In this document: positions 8,661 to 17,835 of the stretch, piece after piece
Numbering within the stretch: the stretch's first letter is position 1
Layout: each line of letters begins with the position of its first letter
Assembly: GCF_900104485.1 (NCBI RefSeq)
Contig: NZ_FMXQ01000002.1
Coordinates: forward strand, 62,001-126,000
Reading direction: 5' to 3'
DNA: 64,000 nt
Origin: Bauldia litoralis
Lineage (GTDB): Bacteria > Pseudomonadota > Alphaproteobacteria > Rhizobiales > Kaistiaceae
Made by a program: the position numbers and the translations under genes
Notes under the pieces: model-generated
Told to the model about the DNA's origin: nothing
Databases searched by the model: none
The model's input: only the letters and a program-made list of their open reading frames with translations

Positions 8661-9914
8661 ATGTGTAACCGAGTTTCCGCCTTCCGGACCCGCTTCTTGG
8701 GGCAAGCGGCTGCCGTTGCGGTCCTCGCGGGTCTCGGAGCTGCCTGCAGTTCCGACGCCACCCGCGTGAGAGAGCCCTTCTTCACCGGTTCCACCGCCAA
8801 CCAGCGCGATATAATCGGTGGCACTGGCAACACCCAGGTCGCACAAAGCCCATTGCCACCGGCAAACGCCGCCGGGGGGCCGATCAATCTCGCTTCGTCG
8901 CAAGGTGGCGGCTATTCGGCGGTCGGCGGCAAGGTCGTCACGGTCGCGCCGGGCGAGTCGCTCGACACGCTTGCGATCAAGTACGGCGTCCCGTCCAACG
9001 AGATCGCCCGCGCCAACGGCATCTCGAGCCCGGCGCAGATCACGCCCGGTCGCGCCATCGTCATCCCGCAGTCGACCCAGACGCAGACCGCCTACGCACC
9101 GCCGCCGCAGACCAACGGCGCGCCGGCGGCAGCGCCGAGGGCCGGTGGTGTCGTCCATGTCGTCGAGCCGGGCCAGACGCTTTACTCCATCGCCACCGCC
9201 CAGGGGGTTCGTGTCGAGGACATTGTCGCCCTGAACGGCCTGTCGTCGCAGAATATCCGCGTCGGCCAGCGCCTGCAGATCCCGGGGGCCGGCGGCGCCT
9301 TGCCGACACCGCAGACCGCTTCGCTCACCCCGGCGGAAACAGGCGCCGCGGCCAAACCGCTCGGTCAGTTGACCGTCAACGCCGATGGCACGCCGGCGCC
9401 GGCTGCCGCCGCACCGACGGTCCGCGTCGTCTCCACCGAAAAGAACCCGTCCGTGCCCGAACTGCCGGTCGTTCCGGTCAAGGCGCCTGCCGCCACCGCG
9501 GCCGTCGACCAGGACCTCGACCCACCTTCGAGCAACGGCACGAGCTTCCGCTGGCCGGTCCGCGGCCGCATCATCTCGGGCTTCGGCTCGAAGGCCGACG
9601 GCGAGCGGAACGATGGCATCAACCTCGCTGTGCCGGAAGGCACGTCGATCAAGGCCGCCGAGGCGGGCACCGTCATCTACGCCGGCAACGAACTGGCCGG
9701 CTATGGCAACCTCGTGCTGATCCGCCATGCCGACGGCTGGGTCTCGGCCTACGCCCATAACAGCGAGATCGCCGTCAAGCGCGGTGACACCGTCCAGCGC
9801 GGATCGACGATCGGCAAGGCCGGCATGACCGGCTCGGTTTCGGCGCCGCAGGTTCACTTCGAACTGCGCAAGGGCGCCAAGCCCGTCAACCCGATGGACT
9901 ATCTCGGCACCTGA
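8661..9914 (+). CDS. LysM-LysM-LytM (M23) lipoprotein, NlpD-like, predicted non-enzymatic
   Basis: Envelope protein of 417 aa. The N-terminus ends in a lipobox-like AGLGAAC with Cys29. Two LysM peptidoglycan-binding domains lie at about residues 89-138 and 162-210, and a LytM/M23 domain runs from about 296 to 415. In active M23 enzymes zinc is held by HxxxD and HxH. Here the first motif reads NDGIN and the second PQVHFE, so most ligands are missing. By analogy with E. coli NlpD/EnvC it should activate cell-wall amidases at division rather than cut peptidoglycan (inference). Gene order after pcm is conserved in Rhizobiales. Confidence 0.88.
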   Translation: MCNRVSAFRTRFLGQAAAVAVLAGLGAACSSDATRVREPFFTGSTANQRDIIGGTGNTQVAQSPLPPANAAGGPINLASSQGGGYSAVGGKVVTVAPGESLDTLAIKYGVPSNEIARANGISSPAQITPGRAIVIPQSTQTQTAYAPPPQTNGAPAAAPRAGGVVHVVEPGQTLYSIATAQGVRVEDIVALNGLSSQNIRVGQRLQIPGAGGALPTPQTASLTPAETGAAAKPLGQLTVNADGTPAPAAAAPTVRVVSTEKNPSVPELPVVPVKAPAATAAVDQDLDPPSSNGTSFRWPVRGRIISGFGSKADGERNDGINLAVPEGTSIKAAEAGTVIYAGNELAGYGNLVLIRHADGWVSAYAHNSEIAVKRGDTVQRGSTIGKAGMTGSVSAPQVHFELRKGAKPVNPMDYLGT

Positions 9915-9926
9915 CGCTGACGCGAG

Positions 9927-10811
9927 CTATGCCCCGGTCCCGTCAAGGCGGACACCGAGGCGGCCGGCCAGATCCTGAATGAATTGCCAGGCGACCCGGC
10001 CGGAGCGTGCTCCCCGGGTCGTCGCCCATTCCAGCGCCTGGTGGCGCAGCGCATCGTCGTCGATCACCATGCCGTAATGGGCGACATAGCCCCGCACCAT
10101 CTCCAGATACTCGTCCTGGCTGCACTTGTGGAACCCGAGCCACAGGCCAAAGCGGTCTGACAGGGACACCTTTTCCTCGACCGCCTCCGACGGATTGATC
10201 GCTGTCGAGCGTTCGTTCTCCATCATGTCGCGCGGCAGCAGGTGCCGGCGGTTCGAAGTGGCGTAGAAGACGATGTTGTCCGGCCGGCCTTCGATGCCGC
10301 CGTCGAGCGCCGCCTTCAGCGACTTGTAGGAGGTGTCGTCGCCGTCAAAGGACAGGTCGTCGCAAAAAAGGATGAAGCGCCAGGGCGCGTCGCGGAGCAG
10401 CCCCATCAGGTCCGGAAGCGTCTCGATATCCTCGCGGTGAATCTCGACGAGCTTGAGGGCTGCGCTCTCCCCGGAGTCGCGATTGACGCCGGCATGGACC
10501 GCCTTGATCAGCGAACTCTTGCCCATGCCCCGGGCGCCCCAGAGCAGGACGTTGTTGGCCGGCAGGCCGGTCGAGAAGCGCTCGGTATTCTCAACCAGTA
10601 TGTCACGCAACCGGTCGACACCCTTGAGAAGACTCAACTCTACCCGGTTGACCCGCGCAACTGGCTGCAGCCGCTTGTCCTCCGGCTGCCAGACGAAGGC
10701 GTCGGCCGCGGAGAATTCGGGTGAGGTCGGCGCGGCCGGCACGGCGCGCTCGATCAGCCTGACCAGTTGGTCAAGCCTCTCGGCGATGGAGCGTATGTCG
10801 ATTTCGGACAA
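9927..10811 (-). CDS. DUF815-family AAA+ type ATP-binding protein
   Basis: 294 aa P-loop protein. Walker A is GARGMGKSS at residues 92-100 and Walker B is RFILFCDDLSF around 145-155. The arginine-rich sensor region ATSNRRHLLPRDM is typical of DUF815. The family is widespread and uncharacterised in detail; the ATPase fold is clear but the substrate is not. It ends 13 nt from the LytM gene, convergent. In related genomes it sits beside yajC-secDF (recollection); here an RTX gene separates them. Confidence 0.85.
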   Translation of the reverse strand: MSEIDIRSIAERLDQLVRLIERAVPAAPTSPEFSAADAFVWQPEDKRLQPVARVNRVELSLLKGVDRLRDILVENTERFSTGLPANNVLLWGARGMGKSSLIKAVHAGVNRDSGESAALKLVEIHREDIETLPDLMGLLRDAPWRFILFCDDLSFDGDDTSYKSLKAALDGGIEGRPDNIVFYATSNRRHLLPRDMMENERSTAINPSEAVEEKVSLSDRFGLWLGFHKCSQDEYLEMVRGYVAHYGMVIDDDALRHQALEWATTRGARSGRVAWQFIQDLAGRLGVRLDGTGA

Positions 10812-10910
10812 GGTGAAAAAGCTCCCGGCAAAATGGACGGCGAGGGGGTATCACGGTCGGCGTCACCCGACCAGTCCGGAGGGATCGGACGGGCGAAGGG
10901 TGAGGAAAAT

Positions 10911-10955
10911 GCAATCAAGGATTAGGGCGACGATGAAAAATAACGTCGTGATTGC
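10911..10955. other. Two-part imperfect hairpin in the DUF815/RTX gap
   Basis: Outer arms GCAATCA (10911-10917) and TGATTGC (10949-10955) enclose inner arms CGACG (10928-10932) and CGTCG (10944-10948). The surrounding 280-nt gap (10812-11091) is AT-richer than the coding DNA and otherwise empty. It could be an operator or leader for the divergent genes; no function is shown. Confidence 0.35.
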
Positions 10956-11091
10956 AATTTGAGCAAAATTTTCAGGGCGATCTACTCCAAATGAGGGTTG
11001 TGGGTATCTCCCGCCACAGTTGAACCTCGGGAACTGCCGCAAAAAGGGTTGGCTGGTCTGACCGACCTATCCGCGGACAGGGAGGTACACC

Positions 11092-13374
11092 ATGGCTGAC
11101 ATCACATTCACAAGCTCCCTTGCCGTCAATCCGGGTCTGGAGGACGTCCTCGACCCGGCTGGCGTCCTCGATGCCGTTGACGCAACCACCTTCCGCATCG
11201 TCAACGATACCGGTGGCCCCTGGGACGGCTTTGTCTTCGAGTTCACCGGCAGCGGCTTCACCTATGACGGCGGCAACGAACCGACCGCGGGCACGATCAC
11301 CGGCGCGACGCTTTACCAGGCGGACGGCACCACGGTGGTTGCCACCATCGCCGGGTCGATCGGCACGAGTTCGCTTTCCAACATCTGGAGTGTCCTTGCG
11401 GCTGATGGCAGCGTCGATGCGCTCGACGATTTGCTGGCGAGTGTTGACACCTACACCGGCGGCGCAAGCGCCGACCACATCACGGTCTTCGGCAACAGCG
11501 CCGGCGACACCGTCTTCGGCGGTGGAGGCGATGACGTCATCACCGCTCGACGGAATAGCACGCTCGTCGGCGATGGCGGCAGCGACACCTTTCACATTAC
11601 CAGAAATGGCGAATACACGATCGCCGGCAGCGCCGAGGACGGCAGCGGCGGAGGTGGCGAAACCAATACCGTCGTGTTCCAAAACTTTAGCCAAATTCTT
11701 GCAATCACGGACATTGCTGCCGTTGAATTCAGCGGCGCGAACTCAAAATCGGTCTATCTCGCGGTAGACGACGTCGGCGAGGGGCTCCTGTCCGAGACCC
11801 TGTCGGTCAAGGGATCGAATGCTGGAACCGACGAATTGCGCTTTGAAGAGGCGAATTCCGCGGCCGTCACGCTGGACCTGTCCGGGTGGACGTTCACCGA
11901 CTGGGAGCGGACGAATCAGAGGGTGCTTATCACTACCAGCAACGAAGTATTCGCTGACGACGTGGTCGGTTCGTCGGGCAGCGATTATATTTTCACTTAC
12001 GACGGCGACGATGTCCTCAGCGGTGGCGCCGGCGTAGACTATCTCTACGGCGGCTTGGGCGCTGACATTTTGCGCGGCGGTGCCGGCAACGATTTCCTTT
12101 ACGCCGACGCTGACGATACGGTCATTGACGGCGGCGCCGACACGGATCTTCTTTCGCTTGATCTGAGCACGCTCACGCAGGCTATCACGATCGACTCCAA
12201 ACTAGGCACCGGCATTCTGGCCGATACCACGGTGATTTTCGTCGGTATTGAAGGTTTGTCCAGTTTCACGGGAGGAGCCGGCAACGACGTGATCGAAGCC
12301 GGCGAAGGCAACGGGACTATTTACGGAGGCGACGGCGCCGACACCATCGATGGCGAAGCAGGCAGCGATATCCTGTATGGCGGTGGCGGAAACGATGAAC
12401 TTTTCAGTCGTTTGGGTGATGGGCCTGCCTCAGGCTACCAAGAGGCACTGGATGGCGGCGCCGGGACGGACTTTGCCTTCGTCAACCGGTCCGACAAGAC
12501 GCGCAGCCTGACCCTCGATCTGGCCGACTCCACGGTCTCAACCTCCCTCGGCGACGGGACAACGATCGTCAATATCGAGCGCATCGAGTTCCGCTCGGGC
12601 TCCGGCAACGACAACCTGACCGGTGGCGATCTTGGCGATATCATTCTCGGCAACGGCGGGCGCGACCTCATCTCCGGTCGGGCGGGGAACGACACGCTGG
12701 CCGGTGGTGACGGGCTCGACATCATCGATGGTGGCATTGGCAACGACGATATCGACGGCGGCGACGGCATCGATTTCCTGTCCGGCGATGCCGGCAACGA
12801 CGCGCTCGATGGCGGCGCTGGTGCTGACCTCCTCGACGGTGGTGCTGGAAACGACACGCTGAACGGCGGCAGCAACGGCGACAATCTCGGCGGCGGCTCC
12901 GGCAACGACATTCTCAATGGTAACGGCGGCGCGGACATCGTTGACGGCGGAGCCGGCAATGACACGATCCAGGGCGGCAGCGGTCGCGACACGATCGACG
13001 GGGAGGGCGGCAACGATATCATCAATGGCGGTCGCGGCCGGGACAGCCTCACCGGCGGAGACGGCGCCGACATCTTCGTTTTCGACGAAGCGGCGAAGAA
13101 GTCGAACCGCGACTCGATCGAGGATTTCGTCGTCAACGTGGACACCATCCAACTCGACAACGCCATCTTCACCAAACTGAAGGCCGGAGCCTTGAAGAAG
13201 AAGACTTTCGAGGTCGGCAGCGAAGCCGACGATCGGAAGGACCGCATCATCTACGACAAGGACACCGGAGACCTGTATTACGACAAGAACGGCAGTAAAT
13301 CGGGCGGAACGACCAAGATCGCCGACCTCGACGAGGGCTTGAAGCTGACTGCCAGCGACTTTTTCGTCATCTGA
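11092..13374 (+). CDS. RTX (hemolysin-type) calcium-binding repeat protein, probably type I secreted
   Basis: 760 aa, acidic, no N-terminal signal peptide. GGxGxDxxx nonapeptides occur in small groups at about residues 140-165, 290-345 and 393-435, then form a long continuous block at about 505-670 (units such as GGAGNDTLNGG). Such repeats bind calcium and fold into parallel beta-rolls outside the cell. The C-terminus has the pattern LYYDKNGSKSGG and ends in FFVI, like type I secretion signals. No enzymatic domain was recognised in the N-terminal part. AGGGAGG precedes ATG 11092. No HlyB/HlyD/TolC genes are in the window. Confidence 0.88.
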   Translation: MADITFTSSLAVNPGLEDVLDPAGVLDAVDATTFRIVNDTGGPWDGFVFEFTGSGFTYDGGNEPTAGTITGATLYQADGTTVVATIAGSIGTSSLSNIWSVLAADGSVDALDDLLASVDTYTGGASADHITVFGNSAGDTVFGGGGDDVITARRNSTLVGDGGSDTFHITRNGEYTIAGSAEDGSGGGGETNTVVFQNFSQILAITDIAAVEFSGANSKSVYLAVDDVGEGLLSETLSVKGSNAGTDELRFEEANSAAVTLDLSGWTFTDWERTNQRVLITTSNEVFADDVVGSSGSDYIFTYDGDDVLSGGAGVDYLYGGLGADILRGGAGNDFLYADADDTVIDGGADTDLLSLDLSTLTQAITIDSKLGTGILADTTVIFVGIEGLSSFTGGAGNDVIEAGEGNGTIYGGDGADTIDGEAGSDILYGGGGNDELFSRLGDGPASGYQEALDGGAGTDFAFVNRSDKTRSLTLDLADSTVSTSLGDGTTIVNIERIEFRSGSGNDNLTGGDLGDIILGNGGRDLISGRAGNDTLAGGDGLDIIDGGIGNDDIDGGDGIDFLSGDAGNDALDGGAGADLLDGGAGNDTLNGGSNGDNLGGGSGNDILNGNGGADIVDGGAGNDTIQGGSGRDTIDGEGGNDIINGGRGRDSLTGGDGADIFVFDEAAKKSNRDSIEDFVVNVDTIQLDNAIFTKLKAGALKKKTFEVGSEADDRKDRIIYDKDTGDLYYDKNGSKSGGTTKIADLDEGLKLTASDFFVI

Positions 13375-13539
13375 TCGGCCGCCGGCGGCCGGGCTTCCGG
13401 TCGCGGCGAGCGATCGAACGGGACTGGCCTCCGCGCGGCTCACCCGACCTCCGGGGATTATCTTCCCTTGGCTAACGGCGCTTTCACGGCTAAACCGTCG
13501 CAGTCGCCTCGCGCTCGACCGCCGGGCCTCCTATATCGT

Positions 13540-13567
13540 TTGCAATGGTCAACGGCATGGCTATAGT
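13540..13567 (+). promoter_or_regulatory. Candidate promoter for yajC-secDF
   Basis: TTGCAA (13540-13545), a 16-bp spacer, then TATAGT (13562-13567). A start near 13574 would give a leader of about 48 nt containing a small hairpin GGCCC-ATTC-GGGCC (13589-13602) just before the ribosome binding site. Pattern match only. Confidence 0.35.
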
Positions 13568-13621
13568 CCGCGCCGTTTCACGGAAAATGGCCCATTCGGG
13601 CCGATGAATCAGGAGTCAGGC

Positions 13622-13954
13622 ATGTTCGTTACACCGGCCTTCGCGCAGACCGGCGACCTCGGGGGCAGCGGCATGCTGGTCCAGTTCCTGCCCTTCATCC
13701 TGATTTTCGTGATCATGTACTTCCTGATCATCCGTCCCCAGCGAATGAAGGCCAAGCGGCACCAGGAGATGATCGCCAACCTGCGACGCGGCGACACGGT
13801 CGTCACTTCCGGTGGTCTTATCGGCAAGGTGGCCAAGGTGGTGGACGAGGGCGAGTTGCAGATCGATCTCGCCGAGAATGTCCGGGTCCGGATCGCGCGT
13901 GGCATGATCGCCGAGGTGCGGACCAAGGGCGAGCCGGTGAAGGACGGTGCATGA
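13622..13954 (+). CDS. yajC: Preprotein translocase subunit YajC
   Basis: Small membrane partner of SecDF, 110 aa. One membrane helix, QFLPFILIFVIMYFLIIRPQ at about residues 18-37, is followed by the cytosolic RRGDTVVTSGGLIGKVAKV domain. An in-frame ATG exists at 13604, but AGGAG at 13611-13614 sits at the right distance before ATG 13622, so I use the latter. It is first of the yajC-secD-secF set. Confidence 0.94.
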   Translation: MFVTPAFAQTGDLGGSGMLVQFLPFILIFVIMYFLIIRPQRMKAKRHQEMIANLRRGDTVVTSGGLIGKVAKVVDEGELQIDLAENVRVRIARGMIAEVRTKGEPVKDGA

Positions 13955-13995
13955 TTTCGCGGCCTGACGCCCAGCCGAAATCCGGCTGACACGAC

Positions 13996-15597
13996 ATGCT
14001 TGTCATCGCCCGATGGAAGGCCACGCTGATTATCCTGACGATTCTCGTCGGGATTTTCCTCGTTGTTCCGAACTTCTTCTCTCGCACCACCCTCGATTCG
14101 CTGCCGGGCTGGGTGCCGAAGAACCAGATCGTCCTCGGGCTCGACCTGCAGGGCGGCGCCTATCTGCTCTATGAAGTCGACCGCAAGGACTACGTCCACA
14201 AGCGCCTCCTGACGCTGGTCAGCGACGTGCGGCGGGCGATGCTCGAGAATCCGCGGATCGGCTATACCGGCCTTGGCGTCCAGGGCAACGGCGTCCAGCT
14301 CAGGGTCCGCGATCTGTCGCAGCTCGACGAGGTTCGCTCGCGGCTTGAGGATCTGCGCAATCCGCTGGTCTCCTCCCTGCTCGGCGGCGGCGCCGTCGAT
14401 GAATTCGACCTCACCGTCTCCGATGACGGGCTGGCCCGGCTCGATTACTCCGAGGCCGGCCTTTCCCAGCGGGTGCGCGGCATTGTCCAGCAGTCGATCG
14501 AGGTTATCGGCCGCCGCATCAACGAACTCGGCACGACCGAACCGAGCATCCAGCGCCAGGGCGAGGATCGCATCCTCGTCGAGGCGCCGGGGCTGGGCGA
14601 TCCCGAACGCCTGAAAGCGATCGTCGGCCAGACCGCGCTCCTGACCTTCCACCTCGTTCGCGAAACCGTCCAGGGCAATACGGCGACGCCGTCGCCGGGG
14701 ACCATCGTCGTGCCCTCCGCGGAGTTCGAAGGCACATTCCTCGTCCTCGACGACGCGCCGCTGATGACCGGCGAGGACCTGGTCGACGCGCAGGCATCCT
14801 TCGATTCCCGGACCAACGAGCCGGTCGTGAACTTCAGGCTGTCGACCTCCGGTGCGCGGAAATTCGCCGAAGTGACGCAGACCAACGTCGGTCGCCAGTT
14901 CGCCATCGTGCTTGACGACGAGGTCATCTCGGCGCCGTCGATCCGCGAACCGATTCTCGGCGGCTCGGGCCAGATCAGCGGCAGCTTCTCGGTCGAAAGC
15001 GCCAACGACCTGTCCATCCTGCTGCGCGCCGGTTCGCTGCCGGCCAAGTTGACGATCGTCGAGGAGCGCTCGGTCGGACCGGGCCTTGGCGCTGACTCGA
15101 TCGAGGCCGGCGAGATAGCCTCGATCATCGGTGCGATCGCGGTCGGCCTGTTCATGGTCGCGGTCTACGGTTTCTTCGGCCTGCTCGCCAACCTGGCGGT
15201 CATCGTCAACGTCGTCCTGATCTTCGCCGTCCTGACCGCGCTCGGCGCCACGCTGACGCTTCCCGGCATCGCCGGCATCGTTTTGACCATCGGCACCGCG
15301 GTCGATTCCAATGTGCTGATCTATGAGCGCATTCGCGAGGAGGCGGCGCAGGGACGCTCCGCGGTCGCCGCGATCGACCTCGGCTTCAAGCGGGCGCTCA
15401 GCACGATTGTCGACGCCAATATCACGACGCTGATCGCAGCGCTGGCGCTGCTGCTGCTCGGGTCCGGCCCGATCCGCGGCTTCGCGATCACCTATGCGAT
15501 CGGCATCGCCACCACGATCTTCACGGCGTTCACCTTCACCCGACTGCTGATCGCGACCTGGTACCACTATCGTCGCCCCTCGAAGATCGCTCTCTAA
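13996..15597 (+). CDS. secD: Protein translocase subunit SecD
   Basis: RND-like membrane protein that uses the proton gradient to pull secreted proteins through SecYEG, 533 aa. The first membrane helix is at residues 8-28. The GLDLQGGAYLLYEV motif near residue 50 opens the large periplasmic domain. Five C-terminal membrane helices include GTAVDSNVLIYERIREE, the SecD signature with the proton-relay Asp. secF follows after 33 nt. Confidence 0.96.
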   Translation: MLVIARWKATLIILTILVGIFLVVPNFFSRTTLDSLPGWVPKNQIVLGLDLQGGAYLLYEVDRKDYVHKRLLTLVSDVRRAMLENPRIGYTGLGVQGNGVQLRVRDLSQLDEVRSRLEDLRNPLVSSLLGGGAVDEFDLTVSDDGLARLDYSEAGLSQRVRGIVQQSIEVIGRRINELGTTEPSIQRQGEDRILVEAPGLGDPERLKAIVGQTALLTFHLVRETVQGNTATPSPGTIVVPSAEFEGTFLVLDDAPLMTGEDLVDAQASFDSRTNEPVVNFRLSTSGARKFAEVTQTNVGRQFAIVLDDEVISAPSIREPILGGSGQISGSFSVESANDLSILLRAGSLPAKLTIVEERSVGPGLGADSIEAGEIASIIGAIAVGLFMVAVYGFFGLLANLAVIVNVVLIFAVLTALGATLTLPGIAGIVLTIGTAVDSNVLIYERIREEAAQGRSAVAAIDLGFKRALSTIVDANITTLIAALALLLLGSGPIRGFAITYAIGIATTIFTAFTFTRLLIATWYHYRRPSKIAL

Positions 15598-15630
15598 AGG
15601 AAGGCGCGGCCACCAAGGCTCGAACCACTG

Positions 15631-16581
15631 ATGCGTAGACTTCGCCTCATCCCGGACGGCACCCACTTCCGCTTCATGTGGATGCGGCGGATCAATTTCC
15701 CCGTGTCGGTGGCGCTGGCGATCCTTTCGGTCGTCATCTTCATCGGGATCGGTCCGCAATACGGCATCGATTTTCGCGGCGGTACGCTGCTTGAACTGAA
15801 GCCGACCAGCGAAACGACGACGTTGGCCAGCATCCGTTCGACGCTTGAGGGCCTGGAACTCGGCGATGTCCAGGTCCAGGAGGTGAGCGACCTCACTTCG
15901 GGAACCAACATCCTGGTGCGCATCCAGCAGCAGGAGGGCGGCGACGAGGCCCAGCAGGAGGCGCTGGTCAAGGTTCGCGAGGCGCTTGGGGACACGGTCG
16001 ACTTCCGCCGCATCGAGGTGGTGGGGCCGCGCGTCTCGGGCGAACTCGCCTACAATGGCGCGATGGCGCTGCTGCTCGCGATGGTCGGAATCCTGATCTA
16101 CATCTGGTTCCGCTTCGAGTGGCAATTCGCCGTCGGCGCGATCATCTGTACCGCCCATGATGTGCTGATGACGCTTGGCTTTTTCACGGTGCTCCAGCTC
16201 GAATTCAACCTGTCGAGCATCGCCGCGCTGCTGACCATTGTCGGCTATTCGCTGAACGATACCGTCGTCGTCTATGACCGGATTCGCGAGAATCTGCGCA
16301 AGTTCAAGAAGATGCCGCTGACCGAACTGATCGATCGCTCGATCAACGAGACACTGGCGCGAACCGTCACCACGTCGCTGACGACGATCCTCGCCCTGGT
16401 CGCCCTGCTGATCTTCGGCGGGTCGGTGATCCGGTCCTTCGTCGCCTCGATGATCTTCGGCATCGTCATCGGCACCTATTCGTCGATCTTTATCGCCGCG
16501 CCGCTGCTGATCTTTTTCAAGATTCGTCCGGCGCCGTCGTCGGACGAGGGCAGCGAGACCGCCGAGCCGGCGGAAGCCTGA
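15631..16581 (+). CDS. secF: Protein translocase subunit SecF
   Basis: Second RND-like half of the SecDF motor, 316 aa. Signatures: YGIDFRGGTLLEL after the first helix, and GYSLNDTVVVYDRIREN with the conserved Asp in the fourth helix. Six membrane segments. The Mth938-domain gene starts 3 nt after the stop, so it is almost certainly cotranscribed. Confidence 0.96.
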   Translation: MRRLRLIPDGTHFRFMWMRRINFPVSVALAILSVVIFIGIGPQYGIDFRGGTLLELKPTSETTTLASIRSTLEGLELGDVQVQEVSDLTSGTNILVRIQQQEGGDEAQQEALVKVREALGDTVDFRRIEVVGPRVSGELAYNGAMALLLAMVGILIYIWFRFEWQFAVGAIICTAHDVLMTLGFFTVLQLEFNLSSIAALLTIVGYSLNDTVVVYDRIRENLRKFKKMPLTELIDRSINETLARTVTTSLTTILALVALLIFGGSVIRSFVASMIFGIVIGTYSSIFIAAPLLIFFKIRPAPSSDEGSETAEPAEA

Positions 16582-16584
16582 TCC

Positions 16585-16971
16585 GTGGCGCGCGCCGGGA
16601 TCGAGATCCGCGCCGCGCATTTCCCCGGTCGCGCGGCGATCGAAGCCTATGGCAATGGCGGGTTTCGCTTCGCCGGCATGTCGCATCGCGGATCGTTGCT
16701 CTGCCTGCCAAGCGGCATCCATGGCTGGCAACCGGGCGACACTCTGGATTCATCCAGCCTGTCGCGGGTTCTTGATGAAGCCGAGGCGATCGAGGTGCTG
16801 ATCGTCGGGACCGGCAACGACCTCGAACTGCTCGATCCGGACCTCAAGCAGAGCCTTCGCGACGCTGGAATCGTCAGCGAGCCGATGGCGACGGGCGCGG
16901 CGGTGCGAACCTACAATGTCCTGCTCGCCGAAAACCGCGCCGTCGCGGCAGCGCTGATCGCGGTGGACTGA
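16585..16971 (+). CDS. Mth938-domain protein, bacterial homologue of NDUFAF3
   Basis: 128 aa, DUF498/Mth938-like fold. Recognised from the YGNGGFRFAGMSHRGSLL core, the VLIVGTGND turn and the C-terminal TYNVLLAENRAVAAALI. Mitochondrial NDUFAF3 of this family helps assemble the Q-module of respiratory complex I. The bacterial role is unproven but could be the same (inference). GTG start 3 nt after secF. The next gene encodes an NDUFAF6-type protein, another complex I assembly factor. Confidence 0.88.
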   Translation: MARAGIEIRAAHFPGRAAIEAYGNGGFRFAGMSHRGSLLCLPSGIHGWQPGDTLDSSSLSRVLDEAEAIEVLIVGTGNDLELLDPDLKQSLRDAGIVSEPMATGAAVRTYNVLLAENRAVAAALIAVD

Positions 16972-16992
16972 CGCTCCGCCGCCCCATATCTC

Positions 16993-17829
16993 ATGTCCAT
17001 GGATGCTTCCGCCCATTGTGCCGCCATCGTGCGGGCCGGGAACCGCGACCGCTATCTGGCCGACCTGTTCGCGCCGGAAGCGGTCCGCCCGCACCTGTTC
17101 GCCCTGCACGCCTTCGATGTCGAAGTCGCGACGGTGCGCGACAAGGTCAAGGAACCGATGCTCGGCGAAATCCGCCTCGAATGGTGGCGTCAGGCGCTGC
17201 GCGGCGACCATGGCGGCCAGCCGGTCGCTGGGGCGCTGGCCGAGACGATTGCCCGCTTCCATCTGCCGATTGGCGCCTTCGACAACCTGTTGCAGGCGCG
17301 GATCTTCGACCTCTACGACGACCCGATGCCGACGGTGGGCGATCTCGAGGGGTATGCCGGCGATACCGCGTCGGCGATCATCCAGCTCGGCGCGATCATC
17401 CTGGCAGGCGGACAGGAACCGGGAAGCGGGGAGGCGGCCGGTCTGGCCGGCGTGGCGCTTGCGGTCACGGGCATCCTGGCAAACCTGCCCGCCTCGGCGG
17501 CGCGGGGCCAGTGCTACCTGCCGGCCGACAAGCTGGCCGTGGTTGGCGCGGCGCCCGCCGACCTGCGTTCCGAACCGACCACTGAAGGCGTCCGGACTGT
17601 CTTCGCGGACCTTGCGGCCCTGGCGCGAGAGCGGCTCGCCCCCGCCCGGCAGGCGATGGACTCTCTGGATCGCGCGATCCTCCCGGCCTTCCTGCCGGCC
17701 GCGGTGGTCGAGCCCATGCTGAACCGCATGGCGAAACCAGCCTACGACCCGCTTCGCGACGGGGTCGACCTGAGCCCGCTTCGCCGCCAGTGGATCACCT
17801 GGACCGCGGCGCGGCGCGGCCGGTTCTGA
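16993..17829 (+). CDS. Squalene/phytoene synthase-like protein of the NDUFAF6 type
   Basis: 278 aa with the trans-isoprenyl synthase fold signature RLEWWRQAL near residues 55-64 and YAGDTASAIIQLG further on. The first Asp-rich motif of true synthases (DDxxD) is degraded to DVEVATVRD, and the second is also poor. That argues against prenyl condensation and for the NDUFAF6 subgroup, which acts in complex I assembly. Its place directly after the NDUFAF3-like gene supports this. It ends 7 nt from the convergent trmFO gene. Confidence 0.85.
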   Translation: MSMDASAHCAAIVRAGNRDRYLADLFAPEAVRPHLFALHAFDVEVATVRDKVKEPMLGEIRLEWWRQALRGDHGGQPVAGALAETIARFHLPIGAFDNLLQARIFDLYDDPMPTVGDLEGYAGDTASAIIQLGAIILAGGQEPGSGEAAGLAGVALAVTGILANLPASAARGQCYLPADKLAVVGAAPADLRSEPTTEGVRTVFADLAALARERLAPARQAMDSLDRAILPAFLPAAVVEPMLNRMAKPAYDPLRDGVDLSPLRRQWITWTAARRGRF

Positions 17830-17835
17830 GCTCGG

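Noticed and set aside
12600-13080. Short-period DNA repeats resembling a repeat array
   Set aside because: Period and sequence follow the 27-nt coding unit of RTX nonapeptides; no constant repeat with unique spacers, so not CRISPR.
13376-13391. Perfect palindrome CGGCCGCCGGCGGCCG after the first RTX gene
   Set aside because: Symmetric GC sequence expected by chance in this composition; no U-run, so not called a terminator.
13609-16731. Open frame of about 1040 codons antisense to yajC-secD-secF
   Set aside because: A shadow of high-GC codon use in the opposite frame: very Arg/Asp/Gln rich, no domain, no start signal, and fully inside well-identified genes.
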